Position numbers and translations under genes: made by a program
Notes under the pieces: generated by a model
What the model was told of the DNA's origin: nothing
Seen by the model: only the letters and a program-made list of their open reading frames with translations
Database searches by the model: none
Shown here: piece by piece, positions 15,939 through 23,728 of the stretch
Layout: each line of letters opens with the position of its first letter
How positions within the stretch are numbered: the first letter of the stretch is position 1
Assembly: GCF_030674635.1 (NCBI RefSeq)
Contig: NZ_CP089978.1
Coordinates: 620,001-684,000, forward strand
Direction: 5' to 3'
Source: Moraxella sp. ZY210820
Lineage (GTDB): Bacteria > Pseudomonadota > Gammaproteobacteria > Pseudomonadales > Moraxellaceae
Length of the DNA stretch: 64,000 bases

Positions 15939-16063
15939 GGGCGAAAAATCTTTCGCCCTTACGCATTTTATAGTCGATTTATATCAGAATAATACAATAA
16001 ATGTAGGGGTTTATTACATAAACCCTTTGTAAAATCAATTACTTGGGCGAATATAATTCGCCC
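15939..16063. repeat. Three nested stem-loops (GGGCGAA-type palindromes)
   Basis: GGGCGAAA-aatc-TTTCGCCC (15939-15958), GGGTTTAT-tac-ATAAACCC (16007-16025) and GGGCGAAT-ata-ATTCGCCC (16045-16063). All are preceded or followed by GTAGGG/CCCTAC. A related palindrome, GGGCGGAA-gatt-TTCCGCCC, lies at 56421-56440 in the host part. This is a dispersed intergenic repeat family rather than phage sequence. Confidence 0.65.
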
Positions 16064-16097
16064 CTACTGTTCCATTTTGAATTGAATTGACTATAAA
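15967..16097. mobile_element. MITE-like insertion between E and FII
   Basis: About 131 bp bounded by 9-bp inverted termini TTTATAGTC (15967-15975) and GACTATAAA (16089-16097), extended imperfectly inward (gATTtA / aATTcA). No coding capacity, AT-rich with internal palindromes. It ends immediately after the stop codon of the tail tube gene, and the other tail genes in this operon have almost no gaps. Target duplications are not clear. Confidence 0.5.
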
Positions 16098-16604
16098 TTA
16101 CAAACCTAAAAGATTTTTCAGTTGTTGAGCGACATCAGTATCGCCAAACTTTTCAATGCCGTTGATAAAATCAAGCTCGCACACTTCCACGCCATCAACA
16201 TTGACACGGTAATAGCTCACGTTATACTTGATTTTATGCTCCGTTTGTTCGCCAAGTTTGCTCGAACCGCCATCAAATTCAACAGCAGAACCACGCATAT
16301 AAATTTCGACAAAAGACTGCGTACAAGTATCTTGACGTTTATATGAACCAACATAACGAATCGGCAATGATGTCGCACCACAATATTTCAGTTGGGTTAA
16401 ATGAGTTGGGTCAAAACCGCCATATGTGATTTCGCATTCCATTTTTTCATAGCCCATCGTGATGCCAACGTCGCCAATCATGCCAGCCCCACGATAGTCT
16501 TCTACTTTTTTAGTGATTTTAGGCAACTGCACTTCTTGAGCAACACCTGCCCAGTTTACGCCATTGGTAAACACGTTAAAGTTATGTAACGTACGAGGTA
16601 ACAT
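16098..16604 (-). CDS. FII: Major tail tube protein (P2 gpFII family)
   Basis: 168 residues. Landmarks: 'MLPRTLHNFNVFTNGVNWAGVAQEVQLPKITKKVEDYRGAGM', 'ITMGYEKMECEITYGGFDPTHLTQL', 'KYNVSYYRVNVDGVEVCELDFINGIEKFGDTD'. Forms the inner tube that is driven through the cell envelope. The start codon overlaps the stop of the C-terminal sheath ORF by one base. Length normal. Confidence 0.95.
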   Translation of the reverse strand: MLPRTLHNFNVFTNGVNWAGVAQEVQLPKITKKVEDYRGAGMIGDVGITMGYEKMECEITYGGFDPTHLTQLKYCGATSLPIRYVGSYKRQDTCTQSFVEIYMRGSAVEFDGGSSKLGEQTEHKIKYNVSYYRVNVDGVEVCELDFINGIEKFGDTDVAQQLKNLLGL

Positions 16605-17224
16605 TATTCATCTCCTGTACCGTTAATAAGTTTGGCAAAATCAACCATATAACGCCCAGTAATACGGTTATTTAAGCCCAAGTTTTCAAGTGGAGGGACA
16701 ATGCCAAAATCATAATCAATCCACAAAATCCCACTATTCAATGCTTCTGGCGGATTTTGCTCACTGTCAAACCAAACCATACCGCCCATCAATAGGCGGT
16801 CTTTTCCGCTCGAGAGCGAGCGTAAATAGGCGTTGATGGTGTCGATAATATCTTTGGCTAAAAATGGTGTGAGTGGCTGGTCTATATATTCAAAACAGGC
16901 ATTATTGATACTGTCTTTGAGTGTTTGTTGCGTACGCACCGCCACTTCAAACACATAATCACGCTGGCTCGATGGCGTACGATTGCCCCAAAAACGGAAA
17001 CCGTTATGTTGGATTAACGTGGTAATGTCGTTGTGATTTAAGTAGCCCACGTCAGTGTCAGGGTCTTCAAAATCAAAACTCAAATCATGGCTAATCCCTG
17101 TCGGACTAGCGATAGGAACGTTAGAAATGGACTTATGCCAGCCGATTTCTTTGTCTAATTTCGCTCGTAAGGCACTTGCGAGTACAACGGCAGATAAGAT
17201 GCCAGCTGAATATGTTGCAGTCAT
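16604..17224 (-). CDS. Tail sheath, C-terminal half (split gpFI)
   Basis: 206 residues. It matches the C-terminal half of P2 FI: 'ALRAKLDKEIGWHKSISNV', 'GYLNHNDITTLIQHNGFRFW', 'GNRTPSS', 'FLAKDIIDTINAYLRSL', 'LWIDYDFGIVPPLENLGLNNRITGRYMVDFAKLI'. Family sheaths are one chain of about 390-400 residues; here the N-terminal half is a separate ORF 830 bp upstream. It has its own ATG and RBS (cggag, 7 bp before). Not a simple frameshift: another gene lies between the halves. Confidence 0.88.
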   Translation of the reverse strand: MTATYSAGILSAVVLASALRAKLDKEIGWHKSISNVPIASPTGISHDLSFDFEDPDTDVGYLNHNDITTLIQHNGFRFWGNRTPSSQRDYVFEVAVRTQQTLKDSINNACFEYIDQPLTPFLAKDIIDTINAYLRSLSSGKDRLLMGGMVWFDSEQNPPEALNSGILWIDYDFGIVPPLENLGLNNRITGRYMVDFAKLINGTGDE

Positions 17225-17226
17225 AT

Positions 17227-18051
17227 TTACTCCGCATTAAACATTTGTTGCAACTTAAAAATTGCATTACGTCCATTAGTTACTAAACTTTTGTTTTGTT
17301 GTTCAGTTGCTACATAATCTTTACCGCTATTACCTTGAGCTTTTATTTCTACAGTAATATCTTGACTATAATCAGTGTTTTCAAATACCATTTCATCGCC
17401 TTTATCGATCAGATTAATGTGATAATTCAACAATTGTGGAGCGAGTTCATCAATTGTGCCGACACTATCGAAACCATTACTAGTCCGAATGCGATGACGA
17501 CCTGTTTGTTTAGTAAGACGCATAGAATTTGTTATGATATAGCTACCATCTTCAGGTAATGATAAATCAGGAGCTTCACTATGTTCATCACCTACCATAT
17601 CAATACTTCCGAAAGGGATATTATTTTCTAAACTAAAACGTACATTTTTTCCGTCAATCTTGATACTTGTATTTGGTTGAAGAATTGGTATGTAATCGAT
17701 ACCACCACTAACTGCTTGAATCTCAACATTGACTACGCCAATTCCTCTATAAGCGATAAGCCATTCACCCGTCTCTTTTTGAACCATGTGAAAATCATTA
17801 CCTAGTTCTAAGATGGTTCTGCGAATACCATCAAAACTACCTGTAGCACTAAAACCATTACTCGCTTCAAAATGGTGTATACCCGTTTGATTACTAACTT
17901 CTGCGACATCACTCCCAGCTTGAGAAGTAATATGATTAAACACAAACTCACACGGTAAATCTTGCACGCTAAAAGTCGCTTGCTGACCAGTTACCGAGAT
18001 TTGACGTACATCGCCAGTAAAATTTTGGGGCATAATTTTTACTTTACTCAT
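17227..18051 (-). CDS. Repeat protein inserted between the sheath halves
   Basis: 274 residues, unrecognised. It has an internal duplication: 'TGIHHFEASNGF' (about 60) and 'TGRHRIRTSNGF' (about 185), each followed after about 50 residues by 'VNVEIQA'/'ITVEIKA' with GGIDYI/SGKDYV. A shorter unit 'VTGQQATFSV', 'IDGKNVRFSL', 'VTNGRNAIFKL' occurs three times. Beta-rich appearance, suited to a surface decoration or receptor-binding domain. It starts 1 codon after the stop of the N-terminal sheath half, in the same frame, with 'aggagc' as RBS. Confidence 0.6.
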   Translation of the reverse strand: MSKVKIMPQNFTGDVRQISVTGQQATFSVQDLPCEFVFNHITSQAGSDVAEVSNQTGIHHFEASNGFSATGSFDGIRRTILELGNDFHMVQKETGEWLIAYRGIGVVNVEIQAVSGGIDYIPILQPNTSIKIDGKNVRFSLENNIPFGSIDMVGDEHSEAPDLSLPEDGSYIITNSMRLTKQTGRHRIRTSNGFDSVGTIDELAPQLLNYHINLIDKGDEMVFENTDYSQDITVEIKAQGNSGKDYVATEQQNKSLVTNGRNAIFKLQQMFNAE

Positions 18052-18054
18052 CGA

Positions 18055-18870
18055 TTAAGCTCCTGTTACCGTAAATTGTTGTGTTTGCTCGTCCCAAGCG
18101 ATTGAAACATTGTTATGATTGAAACCCTGTTTTAGCTCGTCAATTGTGAGCATTGCCACCAGTACATCATCAATATAAATTTCATATTGCTGTTGAGCGG
18201 TTGGTTGAATATTTACCGTTGGTGTCGGCTGAACAGGGGCTAAGGCAATAGTACTAGCATAATCACTTTGCAACACATTACCCGCAGTAAATTCGGGCCA
18301 AATCAGCATCACTTCTTTGTCACCCAAAGTTTTGCGATAAGCAACCACTTGCTCTTTGGTTGCCAACATTTGAGCTTGCTCATCTCGTGGCGTTACATAA
18401 CTAAATGCACGTAACTTTTTATTGATGTTAATCAATGCATTAATGACATCAGGCGTTTCACAATCAGGTACAATATTGATTTTTGGCACCACGCCTAAAC
18501 GGGTTTTTGCAGTCAATAATGCTTGTAAACCTGTACGCTTGCCATCGGCTTGGGTTGTGCCAATCACACGGCTGGCATTAAATCCACCATCAACAAATGG
18601 ACTAGGGATACGCACCACCACAATAGTAGGATTAACAATCGCTTGAATGGTTTCAAGTGATTTGCGTAAATTACCGTGATAGCCTGATTTAGCCAAACCT
18701 GTATTAATGTTGGTAATTAATACAGGGGTATTAAGTGGATAAAATTGCTCATCGGCATCATCAGCAAAAGCGACTAAGCCAATGACATTAGTCGGTGTCT
18801 CACGGATAAAACCTTGACTATCCACATGGTCACGGTTAGACAAACCGTGATGAAATTGATGACTTGACAT
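18055..18870 (-). CDS. Tail sheath, N-terminal half (split gpFI) with extra C-terminal domain
   Basis: 271 residues. Residues 1-200 match the N-terminal half of P2 FI: 'FHHGLSNRDHVDSQGFIRETPTNVIGLVAFADDAD', 'PLNTPVLITNINTGLAKSG', 'GTQADGKRTGLQALL'-like segment, 'LGDKEVMLIWPEFTAGN'. P2 continues here with the rest of the sheath. Instead about 70 residues of new sequence follow ('PTVNIQPTAQQQYEIYIDD', 'VSIAWDEQTQQFTVTGA') and then TAA. Contractile sheaths need both halves, so the two chains probably assemble together. Confidence 0.85.
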   Translation of the reverse strand: MSSHQFHHGLSNRDHVDSQGFIRETPTNVIGLVAFADDADEQFYPLNTPVLITNINTGLAKSGYHGNLRKSLETIQAIVNPTIVVVRIPSPFVDGGFNASRVIGTTQADGKRTGLQALLTAKTRLGVVPKINIVPDCETPDVINALININKKLRAFSYVTPRDEQAQMLATKEQVVAYRKTLGDKEVMLIWPEFTAGNVLQSDYASTIALAPVQPTPTVNIQPTAQQQYEIYIDDVLVAMLTIDELKQGFNHNNVSIAWDEQTQQFTVTGA

Positions 18871-18891
18871 AATTGTCTCCTTTAAAATTTA

Positions 18892-20748
18892 TTACACTTG
18901 GCTAACGACAGCATAAGCAAAACCGCCATTCTGTCCTTTATTACCATTTTGACTACCTAACGCAGTTTCACCAACAATAAGCGTTGCAGTAATTGCATGG
19001 TCAGTCGTATTCACAAATTTAGCTTTAACATGACCGCCTGAACCACCAGCACCGCCATAACTCCAACGCTCATCACCTACGCCTGTGCCACCATCGCCAC
19101 CGAAGTTAGAGCCTGACATTGCACCTGCAACTACATCAGCACCACGTTGAATACCTCCTCTATCTTGATTAGACACACCATCACGCCCACGCTGATTAAT
19201 CAGAATTTCCATGCCGTTTTGGTTGTCAATCGTATTGTTACCACCTGCACCTGCTTGACCATTGCTATAAGAAGAACCATTGCCCCAAATACCACCAGTA
19301 CCGCCACGTCCACCACCAACGTTAATACTAGATTCAGCAATGCTTAAGCTAATATTCCCTCCATGCTGACCATCAACATTTTGTCCCCATTGTGTACTCC
19401 AACGAGAGCCACCGCCACCGCCACCGCCAGCAAACATATCAAACGTGATACTTTGATTAGGCTCGATGACAAATTCATGTGTACCGACTTTGTAAATTTG
19501 ACTCGGAGCCTGTGTTTCGCCACTATCAATCAGTAAAACTTTTACAGATTTAGCACTATCCACCAGTTGTACAGTTAGATTTTGATTGCCTTGAGCAATA
19601 TAATCTTCACTAATTTTTAAACGTAAATGTGCATTGCTATCAGCCCCCACCATCATTTGACCTTTAAGCGGAGCAAGGTTAATTTGATTTGGTTTTACGC
19701 CTAAAATCTCATAATCAATCATGGTAAACTGAGCAAGGGTGGTTTTTAGCGTAAATTCAACCGTCTGACCAACGGCAACTTGTGAGCGATTAGCAAAAAA
19801 ACTAACGAAATCACTCTCTAGTGGAATACGTAACCATGCACCAGTAACAATAGACGGTTGTACGTTGTTGTGGGGCTGACTACCTCCAGATGCTTGCAAA
19901 CTATATTGGTCATAAAAATCTTTCATGCCACGACCACCGCCTGCAGAAATTACTTTCTGCTCTCCACTGGTAATTGCGTCCCCAAGCAATACATCATGCT
20001 TATGCTCAGGCATTTCATTAATCGTTAATTTATGCTGATAAGCACCACCAGTCGCTCCCATTTTAGACAACCATTCATAATTTTTAACCGTTTCGCCATG
20101 ACGGAAGGTAACAATCGCTTGACCATCGCCAAAACGTTTCCAACGTCCATACCCTTTAAAACGAGCGACTTGTTCGCCATTTTCAAAGGGCATATTGGTC
20201 AAAAATAACTGACCAATGGCAATCTCATCTTTGATTTTTTCACGCTCAATACGTAATTGCTCATCATAATAATTACGGATTTCATCTAGTTTGCTCATTA
20301 CCCAGTCTTGATTGGCAATGATACTGTCAGATGGTGAAATGTTAATCACTGATGCTTTATCTAACACGATAAAGATATTAAATGTCATATCACTACTTGC
20401 CCCTTGCGTAATGACAGGCTTATAGTTTCCATGATAATTGCCGATGTACACCAGTTTATCGTTGATGTCGGTCAAGCCAACTTCGTGAATAAAAAATCCA
20501 CCAACATGACTTGGTAAAGTCGCCTTTATTTGTAATGTTGTCGCATTAACAGCAGTGATTGATTGAATAGCAATACTGGCTCGCTGATTGATTAAATCAG
20601 TGCTATTACTTCGACTTTCAGGGGTAAATGGCACATTATTCGCATCACCGATGACAAGATTTTTCAGTTGAATGGGTTGCCCTTGATGAGCTTCTCTTAA
20701 TAGTTGCCGACCATATTCAGTCGGAACAACATAGTAATTTGCAGACAT
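18892..20748 (-). CDS. H: Tail fibre protein (P2 gpH-like) with glycine-rich tip
   Basis: 618 residues. N-terminal 160 residues are the DUF3751/gpH attachment domain ('YYVVPTEYGRQLLREA', 'VGGFFIHEVGLTDINDKLVYIGNYHGNYKPVITQG'). About 230-300 is a collar-type segment ('LTINEMPEHKHDVLLGD', 'PHNNVQPSIVTGAWLRIP'). About 430-600 is extremely Gly-rich ('MFAGGGGGGGSRW', 'NVGGGRGGTGGIWGNG', 'GGDGGTGVGDERWSYGGAGG'), like polyglycine-sandwich adhesin tips of T-even and Mu-type fibres. No tail-fibre chaperone (gpG) follows. Overlaps gpI by one base. Confidence 0.85.
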   Translation of the reverse strand: MSANYYVVPTEYGRQLLREAHQGQPIQLKNLVIGDANNVPFTPESRSNSTDLINQRASIAIQSITAVNATTLQIKATLPSHVGGFFIHEVGLTDINDKLVYIGNYHGNYKPVITQGASSDMTFNIFIVLDKASVINISPSDSIIANQDWVMSKLDEIRNYYDEQLRIEREKIKDEIAIGQLFLTNMPFENGEQVARFKGYGRWKRFGDGQAIVTFRHGETVKNYEWLSKMGATGGAYQHKLTINEMPEHKHDVLLGDAITSGEQKVISAGGGRGMKDFYDQYSLQASGGSQPHNNVQPSIVTGAWLRIPLESDFVSFFANRSQVAVGQTVEFTLKTTLAQFTMIDYEILGVKPNQINLAPLKGQMMVGADSNAHLRLKISEDYIAQGNQNLTVQLVDSAKSVKVLLIDSGETQAPSQIYKVGTHEFVIEPNQSITFDMFAGGGGGGGSRWSTQWGQNVDGQHGGNISLSIAESSINVGGGRGGTGGIWGNGSSYSNGQAGAGGNNTIDNQNGMEILINQRGRDGVSNQDRGGIQRGADVVAGAMSGSNFGGDGGTGVGDERWSYGGAGGSGGHVKAKFVNTTDHAITATLIVGETALGSQNGNKGQNGGFAYAVVSQV

Positions 20749-21284
20749 TATCTTTTCTCCGACAAATAAATAATTTCACCTGCGGTAATTTGACCACCTA
20801 CATTCAATGTTGCTTGGCTTTTTACTTGAGCATCGATGCTGTATAAATCACGTTGCGACTTGGTTGCATCAATCGCTGTATGTAAAGTTGCCAATTCATC
20901 AACAGTGAGCATTTGGCTTTTATCCACTGCAACAATAAAGGTGTATGGCTGACCTTTGGGTTTCATTTGGTGCCACGAGGTAATGCGATAATCTGTAGTA
21001 ACCGTATTGATTAAGGCTTGCAATGAGCCTTGTGTGCCACGTCCTGCGTTAAAATCTTTAGCAGAATGAATGGCTTGTCGTTTTTGCTCAATCGTCCAAT
21101 CAGGATTCCAATATTCCACACGGTGCGACCATGCCAGCCACGGCAAATAGGCTTCAGGACATTCATCAATGCGACTTAAAGCAACAAAAGGCACAGGCAA
21201 GCGTTCGATTTTGACACCGATGTACTCTAAATCACGCTCCAACTGAGTGCTATTGACAGGGAGCAAGGAGCGATATTTAGACAT
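20748..21284 (-). CDS. I: Baseplate protein I (P2 gpI family)
   Basis: 178 residues from ATG 21284, where 'ggag' lies 9 bp upstream; the longer reading from 21389 lies inside gpJ. Family motifs: 'SLLPVNSTQLERDLEYIG', 'LPWLAWSHRVEYWNPDW', 'KDFNAGRGTQGSLQALI', 'ITSWHQMKPKGQPYTF'. Overlaps the end of gpJ by 8 bp. Baseplate wedge component. Confidence 0.9.
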   Translation of the reverse strand: MSKYRSLLPVNSTQLERDLEYIGVKIERLPVPFVALSRIDECPEAYLPWLAWSHRVEYWNPDWTIEQKRQAIHSAKDFNAGRGTQGSLQALINTVTTDYRITSWHQMKPKGQPYTFIVAVDKSQMLTVDELATLHTAIDATKSQRDLYSIDAQVKSQATLNVGGQITAGEIIYLSEKR

Positions 21285-22170
21285 CTCTATACTCCGAGCT
21301 GGTAATATTTTGCGAAACACAACGAGCATACTGCTTATTAGAAATGACAATATTTTGTGTAGGCTCATGTAAATCGACTTTTTGCACACCGCCTTGATGT
21401 AGTGCGTTATAAATCCCCGATAAAGTTACGTCATAACCGAGATAACTCACTTTATCGAGATATTTTTTAAGTTCATTTTTAGCATTTTCTAACACTACTT
21501 CACGGTCTGGACCTGCGAACAAAATCAATGTTGCTGAAATGCGAAAATCATACGGCGTGGCAGCATGAATATGTACATCATCAGTAAATGGTCTGCGAGA
21601 TGTCGGGTCAAGAGCGGTATCAACTTTTTGAAGTAAACTTTGCGGTGCGACTGTTTCTTTATGACTTTGTACATAAACATCCACTCGCCCAGGGGATTCA
21701 GTGATGACACTAATATCACGCACATCGCCATCAGCAGATAAGGCCCAATATTGATAAGCCCCAGTTGAACCAGCTGATTGACGTTCTACAGATAACTGCA
21801 CACGTCTGCGTAAGGCTTCATCACTTTCATAAATGGCAGGAATAGGCGGTATTACGTTATTATTTTCAGGTTGGATTAACAAACGATAAACATCACGATT
21901 GACCGCTAAATGGTCTAAATCCGCACCTGTGGCATAGGCTAAAGTTAAGGCTTTGGCTTGGCTGTTCATTTCATGGTTTTTAATCATTAAACGATAAGCA
22001 AATGTTTCCAATAGCTTGGTTACAGGTTCGCTTTCTAACTGTACCGTTTCCGCCATTGCAGGGAAACGCTGAACAAAATCATCTTTGCATTCCTGTAAAA
22101 TTTGTTCAAAATCCAATTCTTGCAAAAAATCAGGATAGGGCAAATTGGATAAATCAACACGATTACTCAT
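21277..22170 (-). CDS. J: Baseplate assembly protein J (P2 gpJ family)
   Basis: 297 residues from ATG 22170 (overlapping the gpW stop as ATGA). Motifs: 'VDLSNLPYPDFLQELDFEQIL', 'ETFAYRLMIKNHEMNSQAKALTLAYATGADLDHLA', 'LSVERQSAGSTGAYQYWALSADGDVRDISV', 'TSRRPFTDDVHIH'. These are gp6/Baseplate_J signatures. Forms the baseplate wedge ring with gpW and gpI. Confidence 0.94.
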   Translation of the reverse strand: MSNRVDLSNLPYPDFLQELDFEQILQECKDDFVQRFPAMAETVQLESEPVTKLLETFAYRLMIKNHEMNSQAKALTLAYATGADLDHLAVNRDVYRLLIQPENNNVIPPIPAIYESDEALRRRVQLSVERQSAGSTGAYQYWALSADGDVRDISVITESPGRVDVYVQSHKETVAPQSLLQKVDTALDPTSRRPFTDDVHIHAATPYDFRISATLILFAGPDREVVLENAKNELKKYLDKVSYLGYDVTLSGIYNALHQGGVQKVDLHEPTQNIVISNKQYARCVSQNITSSEYRDV

Positions 22171-22529
22171 GTACTTCTCCCCAAATTGATATATTGTGTA
22201 TAGGCTTGTACCTGTTGATAAATCATACACTTACCCACAACTTCCACTTGCCAGCCGTTTTCACTCATGGATAAAAGTCGCACATGACTAATTTTTAAAC
22301 GTGGCTCAAACTCAATTAAAGCCGTTGCAATGGCACTAAATAGACGTACTTTGGTTGCTTCATTGCATGGCTGGTCTATCAAGTTTGGCACTAGCGAGCC
22401 ATACGAGCGACGACAAATACGAGTGCCTTTTAATGTGGTTAAAATGTCATGAATGGATTGACGTAAATGCACAAATTCAGGCGAGCTGTCATCAATCTGA
22501 CGACCATTATTTTTATCCATACCAATCAT
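22167..22529 (-). CDS. W: Baseplate wedge protein W (P2 gpW, gp25-like)
   Basis: 120 residues. 'HLRQSIHDILTTLKGTRICRRSYGSLVPNLIDQPCN' is the gp25/GPW lysozyme-like fold signature, including the EPR-like 'EFEPRLKISHVRL' motif. Starts within the gpV stop codon (TAATG). Conserved seed of contractile baseplates. Confidence 0.94.
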   Translation of the reverse strand: MIGMDKNNGRQIDDSSPEFVHLRQSIHDILTTLKGTRICRRSYGSLVPNLIDQPCNEATKVRLFSAIATALIEFEPRLKISHVRLLSMSENGWQVEVVGKCMIYQQVQAYTQYINLGRST

Positions 22530-23032
22530 TATTGTGCTACTCCTGTCGAGCCACCGCCATTTTTTACACCGCCATGCGTGTGTTGTTGTAGGCTAATACC
22601 ACCTGCCACTACATCACCGCTTGCCGTGATTGTGCCTGTAACATTGACATCAGCGGTAATATTCAGTTCTGATAGTTGTAAATCCGCCACGCCTGATTGT
22701 TGATTAAGTGTCATTTCACCCGCTGGAAATTTGATTTTAATTTCATCAGGATTTAGGCTTGGCATGGGGAATATCTGACTAGGAATCGCCACCACTGGCA
22801 CAGCATTATTAAAATCGCCAGATGATGAGATAAGCAAAAATTGCTCACCGACTGATGGAGACCGCCAAATCGATAATACTCCACACGCCATAGAGGGTAT
22901 AGTCAGCCAATCAGTTTGATTGTCGCCAATCTCAAAACGGGCCTTGCCATTTTGTACGGCAATGACACGTCCAATCACCGCAAGGTTATGGACTAAACGG
23001 TCAAGTTCAGCGTGATGTTGGGCAAGATTCAT
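22529..23032 (-). CDS. V: Baseplate spike (P2 gpV family)
   Basis: 167 residues: OB-fold N-terminus ('VIGRVIAVQNGKARFEIGDNQTDWLTIPSMACG', 'WRSPSVGEQFLLISSSGDFNNAVPVV') then a beta-helix ('ELNITADVNVTGTITASGDVV') ending in 'QQHTHGG', the HxH iron-binding tip of gpV. Punctures the outer membrane. First gene of the leftward tail operon, downstream of the late-promoter repeat at 23104. Confidence 0.94.
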   Translation of the reverse strand: MNLAQHHAELDRLVHNLAVIGRVIAVQNGKARFEIGDNQTDWLTIPSMACGVLSIWRSPSVGEQFLLISSSGDFNNAVPVVAIPSQIFPMPSLNPDEIKIKFPAGEMTLNQQSGVADLQLSELNITADVNVTGTITASGDVVAGGISLQQHTHGGVKNGGGSTGVAQ

Positions 23033-23068
23033 GTTGAGTTATCCGTCATGTGGAGCATGGATAACATC

Positions 23069-23126
23069 ATGATAGATTTTGATTTTTTTATAAAGCACAA
23101 AAAATCCGCTTAGCAATTAAGCGGAT
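23069..23126 (-). promoter_or_regulatory. Late-promoter inverted repeat, copy 2, and -10 of gene V
   Basis: ATCCGCTTA-N5-TAAGCGGAT at 23104-23126, identical arms and spacing to the repeat before gene O. A -10-like TATCAT lies at 23074-23069 (minus), centring the repeat near -55. With its T-run the same hairpin can also terminate the toxin-antitoxin transcript coming from upstream. Confidence 0.65.
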
Positions 23127-23148
23127 TTTTAAGGGAAAAGTCGATGAA

Positions 23149-23415
23149 TTAAAATAGTTCGGAATGCGTTCCCAGTCTGTTGAGTTCTAATTTATCATCA
23201 TATTTACTATAAATCAGCACCAAATCAGGACGGATATGACAATCACGAAAACCTTTTAATTCGCCTTGTAGAGCATGGTCGCTGTATTTTGCAGGGAGTG
23301 GTAAATCATGAATCAATAAATACAACACTTCAGACCACGCATGGCTGACCAATTCTAAATAATGCTTACGTGCATCTCGTTTAAAAGGTGAAGATAAAAC
23401 AATAGAACGTGGCAT
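23149..23415 (-). CDS. YafQ/RelE-type mRNA interferase toxin
   Basis: 88 residues. 'LSSPFKRDARKH' near the start, 'LPAKYSDHALQGELKGFRDCHIRPDLVLIYSK' and 'LELNRLGTHSELF' are the YafQ-family pattern (RelE superfamily), with His and Asp residues of the active region ('DHALxGxxxGxRDCHIRPDLVLIY'). Cleaves mRNA on the ribosome when free of antitoxin. Follows the antitoxin by 5 bp. It sits between the late tail promoter and the early genes, a typical prophage accessory position. Confidence 0.9.
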   Translation of the reverse strand: MPRSIVLSSPFKRDARKHYLELVSHAWSEVLYLLIHDLPLPAKYSDHALQGELKGFRDCHIRPDLVLIYSKYDDKLELNRLGTHSELF

Positions 23416-23420
23416 ACGTT

Positions 23421-23648
23421 TTACCCATGAATTGCTTGCTGTAAGGCTTGCATGGCATCATCAACTGAGTGATAAGCAATCGCCGTTTCACGTTCAGCCA
23501 TCGCAGTTTTTAAGTCAGCCACTGTCTGAGCATTGGGTTCATAAGGTTTAGGCAATAACTCAACCACATACTCACTCACACTCAAACCACGTTCATTTGC
23601 CAGTTGTTGAATATATTGTTCATACATTGGGGGAATATCGATAATCAT
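23421..23648 (-). CDS. Antitoxin of the YafQ-type toxin
   Basis: 75 residues: 'IDIPPMYEQYIQQLANERGLSVSEYVVELL' looks like a ribbon-helix-helix DNA-binding start, and the acidic/helical tail 'ADLKTAMAERETAIAYHSVDDAMQALQQAI' would cover the toxin. The first gene of the pair, as in most type II modules. A 14-bp palindrome lies 15 bp before the start codon and is the likely operator. Confidence 0.85.
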   Translation of the reverse strand: MIIDIPPMYEQYIQQLANERGLSVSEYVVELLPKPYEPNAQTVADLKTAMAERETAIAYHSVDDAMQALQQAIHG

Positions 23649-23663
23649 ATACTACTCCTCATA

Positions 23664-23699
23664 ATTAAACGTTTAATGATAAATCAATGACTTTATCAT
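23664..23699 (-). promoter_or_regulatory. Operator region of the TA pair
   Basis: ATTAAACGTTTAAT (23664-23677), a perfect palindrome, and ATGATAAA...TTTATCAT (23676-23699), an inverted repeat with 8-nt spacer, abut each other directly upstream of the antitoxin. Two adjacent palindromes suit cooperative binding of a toxin-antitoxin repressor. Confidence 0.6.
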
Positions 23700-23728
23700 A
23701 ACTACATTATACTATGTGATTTAACAAC

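Noticed and set aside
16604..18870. Sheath split as a simple frameshift or sequencing error
   Set aside because: The halves are separated by about 1 kb of well-formed coding sequence with own RBSs; a sequencing error could not create this.
17227..18870. Intein or group I intron in the sheath gene
   Set aside because: No intein motifs (Cys/Ser start, HN-Cys/Ser end), no homing endonuclease, and the inserted ORF has normal start and stop signals.
23101..23130. Plain intrinsic terminator only
   Set aside because: It can act as one, but the same arms and spacing at 4453-4475, where no gene ends, point to a regulatory site.
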